A stretch of 64,000 nucleotides of DNA, from assembly GCA_013400975.1 (NCBI GenBank), contig WBMZ01002654.1:62001-126000 (forward strand), written 5' to 3'. How positions within the stretch are numbered: position 1 is the stretch's first letter; every line of letters starts with the position of its first letter. Source of the DNA: Atrichornis clamosus. Taxonomy: Eukaryota; Chordata; Aves; Passeriformes; Menuridae. A program made the translations under genes and the position numbers. The notes under the pieces were generated by a model, which worked only from the letters and a program-made list of their open reading frames with translations, did not search any database and was not told the origin of the DNA. Of the stretch, positions 1 to 11,745 are shown piece after piece.

Positions 1-2313
1 AGAGCGTGTGTGCCTCACTGTGGTTATATTTGAGTTTTCTTTTCCAGTCTGCTCTCAGGGCCTTTGTACTACAGGGAGAAGCTGGGAATGTTTTGGAAAT
101 CCTTTTAGTTCAATAAATTTAGCTTTATAGGTCAAAAGCCTTCTTAATTCACACTAAACTGTAGGTTTGCATTTTTGGAGGCATACTAACTATTCCATTT
201 GTATCCCAGTGTGACAGTTTGCTGTATTTTTCAAGGAAGACTTTTCAGCTATGATAACTTGAATGAAAAACCATGAATCTAAAATTCTCCTTTTCAGTTC
301 TTCAGGACATAACCAAAGAAACAAACAGAAAACAAAAATGTAGCCTGTTCTTTTTATAAGTTTTGTGATTTTCTTCTTAGAGCTTCACTTTATGTTTCCC
401 ATGTGCTGATTTTCTTGATTCTGGTTCTGTATTTAAGGTATTAATTTGTGATTATCCAGAGTCCCTTTTAATGACTTAATTCCAAACAGTAATAATCCAC
501 TCACACAACTGTTTGTCTTGTGAGATCAAAACTTTAATTTGGAGACAGGTCCATCCATACCTCTGTGTGTTCATACCTGTAGGTGTTACATATCATACAC
601 TTGATACATACCATACACTAGGGCTTTTTTACTGATTAATAGAGAATGTGAGTGAAGTGTAACCAAAATATCTACAATTCTTTACACCTCAGCAGTTTTG
701 CTCTGAGTAGGACTGTCATTATAATTATTTCCCTACACGTTTTTTTCCCATTAAAAAAGGACAGTTACTAACTGCATATGGACGAGAAAATTTGGAAGTT
801 AACAATAAGACGAAGAAGACATTACTTTTCCTTTTACAAACCTTACCTCATGCAGCCAGATGAGAACACTAACAGTGTGTTAGGTAATTGGCTTTCCTGC
901 ATCCTGTGTTTTTAATTGCCTGGATATATAGTCAGCTGAAGGTACCTTTCTTGTGGTCTAATGAATTTTAACATAAAGGTTTATTTCCAGGTGGTTCAGC
1001 CTTAGAAGAGGTTTTCGGCTGTCTTATAAAAATAATTTAAATGAACACATTGGTACCAATACCTTGCCACCCAAGAAATTAAACACAGAATTTATTATGT
1101 AACTGTATGCTTATTTTACCTGAGGACATTAAGGTGGCTTTTGAAAAAAAGCTGCAGCATTCCCTAAAGTTTCTTTATATCATGGCAGTAGGTTGACATT
1201 GATTCAGGAATTGTTATAGTTTAGATAAAGTTTGAGATATGTCATTTCAAGGTGAAAGAACTTATTTAAACCTTCCATAATTTTTAATTCACTCTGCGTT
1301 TATTTGTGACTTGAAAAAGCAAGTAAATAAAGCTCTTCTTTCCTGACACAGTGTTTTGGATAAAAGACATCTACATGAATGCAACATGAGGGGTTTTAAA
1401 AGCATGCCATTTATCAGCTGAAAAAGCCCCATCTAATTGTACTGTAAAAATGAGTGCAGCACAGTGCATAGAGTATGCATGAACATTTCATTAATGTGGC
1501 TGCCAGAATAAATAGGCAGCAGTTATGGCATACCTCTGCAATCCATATTCATAGAAGGTATTGAAACAAATGCTTATGGTGGATTTTGGTTGGGTTTGTA
1601 CCTGCCTCTGATGTAGCTGTGACTTTGACTATGTCATTTAACTACATGCAGCTGTTTTCCCACTTGTAAAGAGAAATGATAATGGTTTCCTTCAGATGGA
1701 AGTTACAAAGTTTGTAGGGGACTCAAGCTCTTGAGGAGAAAGGATTTTTATATTAGTATTATGAAAGACAGTGCAGGCATCTGCTGTGACACTGCTGTGA
1801 GCTCTATTCATTGTCCTGTCCATGTAATTTGCCATGTGAACTTGGCACTAAGAGCCAAGTGACTTAAACTTCGCTAACTAAGCCAGTAGTAATTGTATTT
1901 ACCCATCTTTGTCAAAAAGATTTGTACCTGCATATGCAGTGAGCTCAAGAACTTCCAGCATACATCTATTTTTGTGATTGAAGACTTTTCCATTTTGCCT
2001 CTCTCCCCACCCCTTGTAAGTGTGAATGAGTAGTCATAATCAGAATTCCAGTCTGCACCTGTGGATGCATTTTGATTCACTTAATACTCTTCCATTTCCG
2101 TCAAGTTTCATTGCAGCAGAAGATCTCAAGTCTGAGTCTATTCCACATTCCTATTCAAGACTGTAGGAGGTCATGGTGGTTTACAATCAAACCAGAAGGT
2201 CTGATTTTAGTCAACTGTAATATTAGTCAACTGCCTCTGTTAACTGTGTATCATTTCTGTATTGCAGTAAATTTGTATTTGTCTGTGATACTCCTGCATA
2301 TGCTATATTTCAG
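1..2313 (+). other. TRHDE: TRHDE intron, 3' part, upstream of first exon in window
   Basis: AT-rich sequence with no open frame resembling a known protein. It holds one MIR-like SINE relic near 1612-1715 and ends in the acceptor tatatttcag at 2304-2313. Short open frames on both strands look like chance. Nothing else is recognised. Confidence 0.85.
1612..1715 (-). repeat. MIR/CORE-SINE-like relic
   Basis: On the plus strand the run gtgactttgactatgtcatttaac, then gttttcccacttgtaaagag and aatgataatggtttcctt, has the order of an antisense MIR-type SINE (accttgggcaagtcactt, cagtttcctcatctgtaaaatg, ataataatagtaccta). It is short, highly diverged and called by eye. Confidence 0.5.
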
Positions 2314-2451
2314 GAAAAGCAGAGATTTCTGACAGATGTCCTACATGAAGTGATGTTGCTGGATGGATTGGCCAGTTCACATCCAGTATCCCAGGAGGTG
2401 CAACAAGCCTCAGACATTGACAGGGTGTTTGACTGGATTGCCTATAAAAAG
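2314..2451 (+). CDS. TRHDE: TRHDE internal exon (138 bp), end of catalytic domain
   Basis: This exon encodes 46 residues of thyrotropin-releasing-hormone degrading ectoenzyme, a membrane-anchored M1 zinc aminopeptidase that removes pyroglutamate from TRH outside the cell. The frame from 2314 reads EKQRFLTDVLHEVMLLDGLA, then SSHPVSQEV, and ends DIDRVFDWIAYKK, which I recognise as vertebrate TRHDE. The acceptor is tatatttcag and the donor gtgaga, both phase 0. The tyrosine of the WIAYKK motif (codon 2443-2445) aligns with the M1-family tyrosine that stabilises the transition state (Tyr477 in human aminopeptidase N). The HEXXH zinc motif is not in the window and should lie in upstream exons. There are no stops or frameshifts. 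The 16-kb intron after it separates it from the next exon, whose GAALIRML sequence directly continues the motif. Gene identity is very secure; the exon number within the gene was not determined. Confidence 0.96.
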
Positions 2452-3809
2452 GTGAGACAAATTAAGCTTCTCTATATGATACAGATATTACAGTAGCTGT
2501 TAGATGATCATATTCCATCTGTAAAAGAAATACCATTGTAAAACTATGTATGGGAAACTAATTTGTGTTGAATGTGTTTGGAATATACTACAGTGGTTTT
2601 AGCCAATTACATTCAACATATCAAGTGTTACTAAATGGTATAAATAAACTTGTGAGGCTGTCAGAATTCAGCAAGAAGATTTAGGGCTTTCTGTTACTAT
2701 CTATTTTGTGACAGTGTCTGAATTATGTTAGATGTTTTAAAAAGCAGAAGGATGTCTAGTTTTTGTCCTATTGAAACTCTCTAGAAAACTTGTCAAGGGC
2801 TAAAGTTAAATGTAAAGTTTTTTCTGTGCAATATTGTTTTTTCTGTCAGCTAGTGAAACCTCTGAAGTCATTGCTGAACAGTGAGAGTGGAGAAACTGCC
2901 TTCTGGGGTGGTGGAGGAGTATGTATTAAATTCAAGCCATTTCAAATTGTGTTGCAATGATTAGAAACTCTTTTGATCAGTTTCTGGATTCAACCGCTTC
3001 TGTGCAGAAGTGAGATGTTTGCATGCTTTCCCCTCCTCTGTACCATGACTGGGCTTGCTGTTGGCATATGGCCTGAAAGCTGGTGTTTCCATCATACCAC
3101 ATGCTTATTCCCTGTGACAGGGTATGACATGGAATGCTGTGTCCTAGTATCTTGACCAAATGTGTTTGCTGCGTGACACAGTGGCTGCTGCCTGCAGCCT
3201 TTCTGTACTGGAGCTCTCTGATGATGATTCAGTTACAAGAGTCTTTTGACTATCACCTTTGCATCTGATAATCTTCTGCATCGTTTTCTGGCTAACATTA
3301 GACTATAGCAAGGCAGCAGCAGCATAGCACTGACGTGGTGACTCAGCCTTCAGTTTATCCAGTGCTCATTCTGGGCTAAAAAAAGAGGTGTTATCCTCTC
3401 TTATAGTCATAAGGTATTCCTAGACAGCAATAACTTCACCCTGATCCTCTTCCATGAAAGAATCATATGCCTTTAAGCATGAGCAAATGAGAGTGTATGT
3501 GTGTACATGAGCATGTAATAGGTACCTACAATGTAATATAAAACCACAAAATACTTAGGAAAAGATTTTAAAATGCTGGAGTTGCTCAGGAGCCCAAGTA
3601 ACATTTTCAAAAATTCCTTAGCTATCTTGGAAAACATTGCTCTAGGTCGATTAAGCTATAATAGCCAGCAGCTTTTAGCATACTGAATATTTTCATTGTT
3701 TAAATCTTTCAATCATATGCTTTCTGGTGATAGCTGGATTTTGGTCAGTTCAGAGGCTTATCTCACATAAGTATCTTTATATTTCAATCTAATTATTTTT
3801 TCAAATTAA

Positions 3810-3925
3810 TTCAGTAATAGTAATAGCACACAGCTAACTGTAGTACATGACACTTTTCATTTTATGAACACTTTGCAAACATCAAGTAATTTTAATTTAC
3901 ATTTAAATGACAAATAGGACAGTAG
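3810..3925 (+). repeat. MIR/CORE-SINE-like relic
   Basis: The stretch agtaatagtaatagcacaca, then cacttttcattttatgaaca and ctttgcaaacatcaagtaatt, resembles the ...aatagcactttt...aagcactttacaaacattaat... block found in old amniote SINEs. Very diverged; only the order of motifs supports it. Confidence 0.38.
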
Positions 3926-6900
3926 GACACATCTGTATACTGTTTGCTGTTTTATGCAGGCTAATAGAATCTATTTGGTTTTTATGAAGATTACTGTGCA
4001 ATCTTTGTGTTGTATCTCTCTATTTAAAGGTTCCTTTTTCAGTGTAACAGTGGCCATGCCCAGTGGATACAGCTGTGTTTCTCCACTCAGCTTCTCTGGT
4101 GGTCAACTCTCCTGATCCTCAGGTGATGCTGAATGTGTTCGTAGCAGGGCATGGTCCTGTAAATTCTGAACCCAACTACCAGGTCTAACACACTGCCTTA
4201 GGGAATGGCAATGGAAGAATTTACTTACACGTCTTCATATGTGAAGAGATTAAAATACTCACTCTTTCACCTGTTAGGCTTTGTTTTCCTGTCTGATAAT
4301 TTGTCTACTATTCTGTATAGCCATTCATCCTTTTGGTTTAAGATACAAGTATTGTCTCAAAGGAAGAAACTTTCCTGACTTGACTTTATAGCTGTTCTTT
4401 TCACTGTTTCTGTACCTTCCTCCAAACACCTGACACTGTTTCCTTCTGAGGATAAATTAGAGCAAATTTAACATACCTTATATCTTACATAGTTTCTCTC
4501 CTACAAAACCTTGTATACATGCATGCATTGCTTACACTGAAAACCAGCAATGGAAACGAGCTCGTTTATTAGATATCTAGAATATTTGCCTATTCCTCTA
4601 GGTCTCTAGTGTCTGCCAATATAAATGCTGTGGTGAATAGTATGTCAATAAAATCCACACTCTAAAATGACGCTGAAGGCTTTCACCTGGTCAGGCATGT
4701 GCTCAAATATTTTCAGGTGCCTCAAAGCCCTCAATACACAATGAGCCCAGCTGGAGAAAAATTGTTGCTGGTGTTTCTGGGATGGCTTTTTGGTTGTCTG
4801 TTAACTGACTTTTAGAATTGCTGTAAAATACTAAGTTATCAGGAAGTTTTTTGTGTTGACTTTACTAAACTTTGGATCAGGACCATCAGTGAGGACTTTC
4901 CTACTGTCTTAAATAAAATGTTCTTAATCAGTTTACCACTATGTGCAGTATCTTTTCCCTACATTTTTGATTTTTTAAAATTCTCTTTTAACTTTTTTTT
5001 TAAATGCTTACCTTGTGCTCCTTGAGACCTTGGATCGTCCATGTGATCTATTTTCACAATTTTCTACATGGTATTGAAATGATAAAACTTTCTCCCATCT
5101 AATTTTTGTTCAGTGAAATGACAGTAATAGAATGTCATTATTATTTCATTGGCTTTACTGTCATCAATATGGCATAAATCAGACACCATGGAAGTGCCCA
5201 TCTCTGCTAGATGCTCAGATGTCATTCTAAAGGCAGGCCTCTTTCTATACAGTTCAGAAATGTCCATTGAAAATGTGCTATTTAAATGCCTCAGAGCTGA
5301 ATATATTTTTCATTTCCATTTTCTCATCCTTGGTGATTGCACATGTTAAGAATTCCATGACATAAACCCCTGCAGAATGGCATTCAGGTAATCCCACAAG
5401 CAGAGTGAAACAGACACTACAGCCTGGCAGCACACAAGGTTTTTCCACTTAAACTGTTGAGGGTAATGTTTGCCTCTTTCAAAAGCATCATACTAGTCAT
5501 TCTTCAGATAGAAGCATGTCATCCTCCACTAGGGCCGCAAATAAGTAGAGAAAAATGAGAAATCGTGATAGTTCATTAATAAACAGTACTGGTAGATGAT
5601 TCAAGGCCCTCAAGTTACATCAGAGAGTGCATATGTCTTCCTAGTGCAGCTGGAAGTGAGATAGTGTCCTCCCACGATGACGGGAAAAGTGGTTATATCC
5701 CAAGTGCAGTAGAAAATATAGCCTGTTGAACACAAGAGTAGAACTGAGAATTGTTAAATCAAAGCAAAAAGCGTGACAGCCTTTCCACACCAGAAATAAC
5801 TGACAGCAGGAATCATAGCCCTGGAGAGCTGCAGCATCAGAGGAGGAGAGAGTGCAGCAAGAATAACACGAGGAGCAACAATCAGCATGGAACAACAGGC
5901 TGTAATAAAATGGAGAAACAAGGCAGCTGCATCTCAAAGGAAGCAGCCAGACCCAGAGCAACGTGAGGGAGAGCGATCCCAGACAGAACTAAAGGAGTCA
6001 TAGCCCTAGATGAGCAGCCACAGCCAGATAAGAGAAGGGATGAAAGGACATGTAGAGAGCCAGATATCTAAAGTCGTTTCTGTCAGCCTGCTGCATGCTT
6101 TGAAGTGTGCTGGTTGAAGATTCTGGCAGCAATCAGCGCAGGCAAGACCAGTATGATGGAGTGTAACTATAAAAGTACCCCCAGTAGACTATGTCTTGGC
6201 AAGTGGCAAACAATAATCAAAACAAGGAAGAGGATGACTGGAATAGAGAAGAGTATTCATTTTTTTTTCCTCCCTCTAAGCAAAATTAACCTCAGCAGTG
6301 AGATCAGTTACTGGCACTGACTTTGTAATGCAAACAATTAATTATTTCCTAAAGCCTATATGTATAATGTCCTTTTCTCTCTTAACTCTATGCCACATCT
6401 TTAAAATTTCCTTTTTCTGCGCTCTGTGTCAAGTGATGGAAGGAAGATCTATTTCTGATAGTAATAAAAGGAGACCATGCTCCCTGCTTCCTCTCAAAAG
6501 CGAGTTTCTACAGTAGGAGATCTGTTCAACTAAAACATTACATAAAGGAAAATGCGCAGCTTCCCTATATTCTGGCAAAGGAGAATTTATGAAATTGAAA
6601 GCAGTGGCTTGCTCACCCTTTTGAGTGTAATTGTCTTTGAAAGTTTATATGTTGTAGCATGTTCTGCAAGAATGTGGAAGAACAGGAGGGCTAATGCAGT
6701 CACTGGAAAGGCTCTCTAAAAGCTTTATTCTTTTTACTTCTGGTCCTCAGGCACTGGGAAGGACATTCGCATTGTAATAACAAAATAAAAACAAATAAAA
6801 ACCCTCAAAACCACCACCCCATGTTCTGTCCAGGAATAGTGGTTCATAAGAAAGCCAGTTCATGAGTGCAGTGAATTGTGGCGATATGCATCTGTGAAGT

Positions 6901-9700
6901 GACCACTGAAAAGTAAGAGTAGCTCATTAACAATGAAAGAAATACTAGATAAATGCTTATAAATTGTAAAATAGGTTTTATTTTGAATTTTTCTCTTAGT
7001 TAAATTGATAACATAAGGCAATATGAGACTAGTTGAAAATCTTAAAATACAGTAGAGATGGCTTTAGAACCCAGTCGCTTACCACGGTATAAAGGGAGAG
7101 CTTTTTGTTCTCCCTAATATAGCTGTGCTGTTGTCTGTGAGTGCCATTAAGTCCAAAGGGTGCACATTTCTGTGATGCTGGTTTTTCTTCCATGACTTGT
7201 GAGTGCAACAGGTCAGTGCCTAGATTGCAGAAGGTGCTTTCAGGAGCCATTTGTTCCTAATGCATTGTAACAGAGGAAGCATGTTGTAATGAAAAGAATG
7301 TCTTTCTGTTTAGATAAAAAGGCTGTAGGTTGTTACTGCTTCCAATATGAAAATCATTGAAATGCAGTCAGTGAAACCTGTAAGTTCAAGTTAAGAGCAG
7401 CCCCAAGCATGCCTGTCCTAAAGTACAGAGGCTGTCCCCATCCAGCTGGTGGGTGCCAATGCATAAAGCTAGACAGGTGCTTCAAGATACTTAAAATACT
7501 TCTCTTAACTCATCTTTGTACTATCCTGACTCAAGCAGGAACAAACTGTCTTTAATCTGTTATACTGGTTAGTGTCTGCTAGATATAATTTTACTGAAGA
7601 AGAAGTGTGGTAGCCACTATGTGTGGTACAGAAGCAGCTACACACGGATGGTGCTTCAGAAGTGTTATGTTCCCCACACCAGGGACAGTTATATATGGGT
7701 GTGTTTATAAATGGTGAGGATGGAGCACAAATGTCAGTGAAAGCATTTTATTTTAAAGAAGAGCTGATTAGACTAGATTGTTCCATCAAGGTAGAATGAT
7801 CGGGACAACACCACCTATGGTACAAGCCTTCTGTCTGTTCCCATGGAAAGGCAGTGGCAAATGGCAGCTGCCACGGGCTGGAGGAAATGACCAAAGCAGA
7901 AATGGCAACAGTAGGTCTAGACATCATGCCCTACCATCCTTCCTTCCCCAACAGGAAGCCATTAGAAGGAACAAAATAGTGCATCTGTGTCTCAGATGTT
8001 CCATGGATTAAAATAGAGTGTTCATAAAGATAGGTATATACAGAGGTACACCAGCCTATGCAACAGAGTTCCTGAAGTGCACTTGCCTTTTCTACTTCTC
8101 TGTTTCTGCTTTGTAATGATCACTTTTATCAAAGGGCAAAGCAGAAAGTTACAAGTATTTTCTGTTTTTTTCCCTGAAGGAGTCCAAAAAACAATGCCTG
8201 TGCCAGGCAAGGGTTGATTTTGCTGATACACATCCTAGTTTAGATCAGCAAAAGAAGAGCAACATATAAATGTGTTAAAGTAACTTGGAAGAAGTTGTAA
8301 GAATTAGAAATAGAAAATAAATTGGAAATAATAAAATAGAGTAAAAGGAACAAAAAACTTGAAATAAGAATATGGTCAATATTTTGATCAAAATATGATC
8401 CCACAGGACTTTTCATCAAAAGGGGACTCTCTGGAACAACCTCTGGCACACTATTTTATTGTTGTTGCTGTTCTTTTTAAAGGCTTGTTTAAGTATCAGA
8501 TAATTTATAAAGTTTAAAGGCGATATTAAAAAAAAGAAAGTAGAATGACAGGTTTAGTTATATAGATAGCTGCAAATCAGTCTTAGGCAAATGGATTTAA
8601 ATTCTTATGTGGTATTTAGTGAACTAAAAAGAATGTTAATTTTTCTTGAAGATTTTAACATAAAAACAGTTAATGGAAAAAGTATTACATTCCTTTGTCC
8701 TTGTCACTGCTGTCAGAACATGTAAGAGGAGTTTTGGTGGTGAGGCTAAATAAAACTCTTGTTGTAAATTGAGTCACGATAGCATTTTGTCTGGGCAATG
8801 GATAACGTTTTATTATTCAAGGAAAATGATGTGACAATATCCAGCTAAAGAACATGATTAGTTATGGTCATTTACCCATGAATTTTGTTCTTTGTGTCAT
8901 GTTCCTAAAATTTGCAATGGAATTTATGTCTAAGACAAGCATTTCACCAAAGCCGTCTTACTATCTGACCATTTTGCTATTATCCAGCCCTAGAACAGCT
9001 GTGTTTGTCAGAATAGAAAATGATTATGATTTCCAAGTGAAAAGCTCTACTTGAGTATAATGTTGCTTTTTCAGTGATGTTTTGGCATCAGATAAATGGC
9101 CTTTCATTCTATAAAAACAACATAAGGTGCCTTTATGCATCTTTGAGGATTTAGCACAGTACATTACAGGTTTGTAGGTATATTTGCTGATTTTAAAAAT
9201 ACTGGCTTACCCTGTTAATAAAGTTCTAAAAATACTGTAGCTTTATTTTCTTTATTAAAATATATCCTGTTTTTATTGCTGAATATTAACAGCCTGTTAA
9301 TTTGTGACTGTGCACTGCTTGAAAAGCAAATAGCCATTTGAAATTCTATTGCTTTAAAAAGGAAAGAAGGTGAATTAAATGACTGATTTTTTTTTTCCTA
9401 GTCTGTATTGTTAAAATTAAGTAGGGATGGTTTTTGTTTGGGCTCCTTTTAATGAAATTAGTCCCTTACCTTTTAACAGTTGTTACCAAGTGCAGGGAAA
9501 CCAGTCAGACCTACAATCAACCAAGTACACAGTTACTTGTTCAGTTTTATGTGTGTAGGCTGTGGAATTTAAGTTGGGTTGCTTGTGTACATAAGGTATT
9601 CAGTGTGTCACTGAACAATGGCCTGGACTAAGACCCTCAGGATAGTCTCATATTGTGACATTTTGTACTAGTGATGCTGCGTAATCTGCATATACTTATC

Positions 9701-9718
9701 TCCTTCCTTCCTTCCTCT
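9701..9718 (+). repeat. (TTCC)n microsatellite
   Basis: A short run of four TTCC-type units inside AT-rich intron; too short to suggest a function. Confidence 0.8.
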
Positions 9719-11494
9719 CATGGCTATTGTTTGGGTTATCCAAAGACAAAACCCCTTGGAATTAATTTAAACATTTTACATTTCAGTCACAGGGAGGAAA
9801 TGATAGGCACATGTTTACTCATTTAAACAAGCATGTTCTGTTATCCTAATCAAATAAGGAAGCCCTCACACTTATCAAATTCACATTCATTAAGATTCAT
9901 TTTTTTTCTTGTAATATTTGGAGGTGCCATTGGAGAATACAGAAAGTAGCTATGCTGTTATATTACAGTGCTCAGTTTCTGAAAATGAAAGAGGAATTTG
10001 GTGCTGGTGACTCATGATACAATCTAATTAATTCCCTAAAAGAATTTCTCAGTGAGTACTTATGCAGTTCTCAGAGATGAGATATTTTTGATAGAGACAG
10101 CTGAAGAATTCCAGAGAAGCCTTTGCAATTATCTCTGCTCTTACAACTTGATAGAAGTACTTTAGCAAAGGTCTCTCTGGAGCCTGCAAGCAGATCGTGT
10201 TGTAACTGATGTCATGAATAGGACACTCTTGTTCCGCAATTGTCAGAGTAAGGCCACATACCAGACTGTTCAGATGATAAAGGTAGGAAAGTAAAATATG
10301 TTTCAGCATAACCTTCTGCGTGGGAGCTGAGGAATGGCTGGACTTCTCCCCTTGTGGGAAAATGAAAAAAGGAAGCATATATGGTGAATATGTTTGTTTA
10401 AGGAAGTACAACACCTGGATTTGAATGTGGTTGCCCAGTGTTCAGTTGTTCATACAGGAGAATTCAGTGCAGTGATCAGCACACAGCAGATCAGTTGACC
10501 AAGTTTTTAAATCATTCATTTACATACATATACACTATTCTCTGTCTACGTTTGAGCAAATTCTGCCGATGTGACTTAGTCAAAACATGCTTCTTTTTTG
10601 TTAAATATCTCCAAGATTCAACAGATTCCATTTTGGGGTCTTTTTAAAATTTTATGTAAGAGTTCTTTTTTAAATGTCACATTTTTGCTACATTTTGATG
10701 TACATTGTTCTCTCACTTTAATTCAAGCTGTGTTTTTCCCCAATAAGCTAAATTTCATGGGGCATCCAGCTGTGGTTGCTTAGTACCACCAAAGAATGAT
10801 TGTTTTGAAAAACGTGACTTGGATGTTACTTGTTGGCTAGTGTTCACATTACAGAATTAAAGTGCAAATATGCATTCTTTGTATAAGTGCTTGGTAACAT
10901 GCACTTCTAATGTTTGAAATGAACTTAGTCTCACAGGTTTTGAGAAATAATAATGTATGAATTCAGAAACTTTAAACTGAAATGAAATGATACTCACTTA
11001 AGAACCCATTTGATTGTGGATGTCCTTAGGCTTCCATTTGACAGAGAACTGTAAAAATATGTTCAACATTTAAAAGAAAAAAATCCAACCTGTGTGCTGC
11101 TTTTATGCCTGACTTGAGTGTATGCAACAGGTACGGCTCTGGCTTACTTGGTGAGGGACCACATCATGGTCGAAGTGTAAAAGGGCACTCAGGTTTTTAG
11201 GGATATACCAGGGAAGTGCAATGAATTTTTTGTGTTGGACTTTCCTGCTGAAGTATGGGTTGATTGCCATGCTCAGTTTATTCTTTGTAACAGGTGGGCT
11301 TCAGGAACCATCAATTTGATGGTAGGTATGTGGGAAGCACTATCTAAAAGAACAGTTGTTAGAAAGTTTGCAGATCTGAGTGCCATCCACCTGCACCTTC
11401 TGAGGGTAACCAGATGTGGAGCTGCAGAACTTCTGGCAATGGGATGTAGACCATCCTAGCAAGTGGTCACTCTGCCAGAGAATTGCTGGGGTGA

Positions 11495-11745
11495 TGTACA
11501 GAAAGTGCTCCAGGGGATGTCCTGGGAGCTACAGGCTGATGAGTTTGTCTTCCTGCTCCAGTGAGATGGGACTCTATAAAGTGTAAGATAACTGAACACA
11601 TGGATTAATATGTTGATTTTGCCTGGATGTCACTGCTGCGAGCAGGATTCTCTCTTACTATGCAGCTGGAGTTCTAGAGTGGGGAGTGAGTAGACAGTGG
11701 ATTTTAAAAACGTTTTTGACAGGGCACCTCACCTGTAGCTCAGGG
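11495..11745 (+). mobile_element. Degraded LINE (CR1-like) reverse-transcriptase remnant
   Basis: Two landmarks in the right order suggest an old LINE reverse transcriptase in plus orientation. The first is cctgggagctacaggctgat near 11520, resembling the N-Y-R-P-I/V-S region. The second is a frame at 11697-11735 reading VDFKNVFDRAPHL, which resembles motif A of CR1/L2-type elements (D-F-Q-K-A-F-D-K-V-P-H), including the catalytic aspartate. The sequence between is of about the right length but heavily eroded, with stops. The assignment rests on short matches by eye; the superfamily (CR1 or another non-LTR LINE) is uncertain. Confidence 0.5.

Noticed and set aside
5641..5961. 106-codon minus-strand, serine/cysteine-rich open frame, with a plus-strand shadow at 5751-5966
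   Set aside because: Purine-rich plus strand lowers stop density on the minus strand; no homology seen.
10049..10414. 121-codon minus-strand open frame
   Set aside because: No domain, no homology recognised, and no splice or promoter context; taken as chance in intron.
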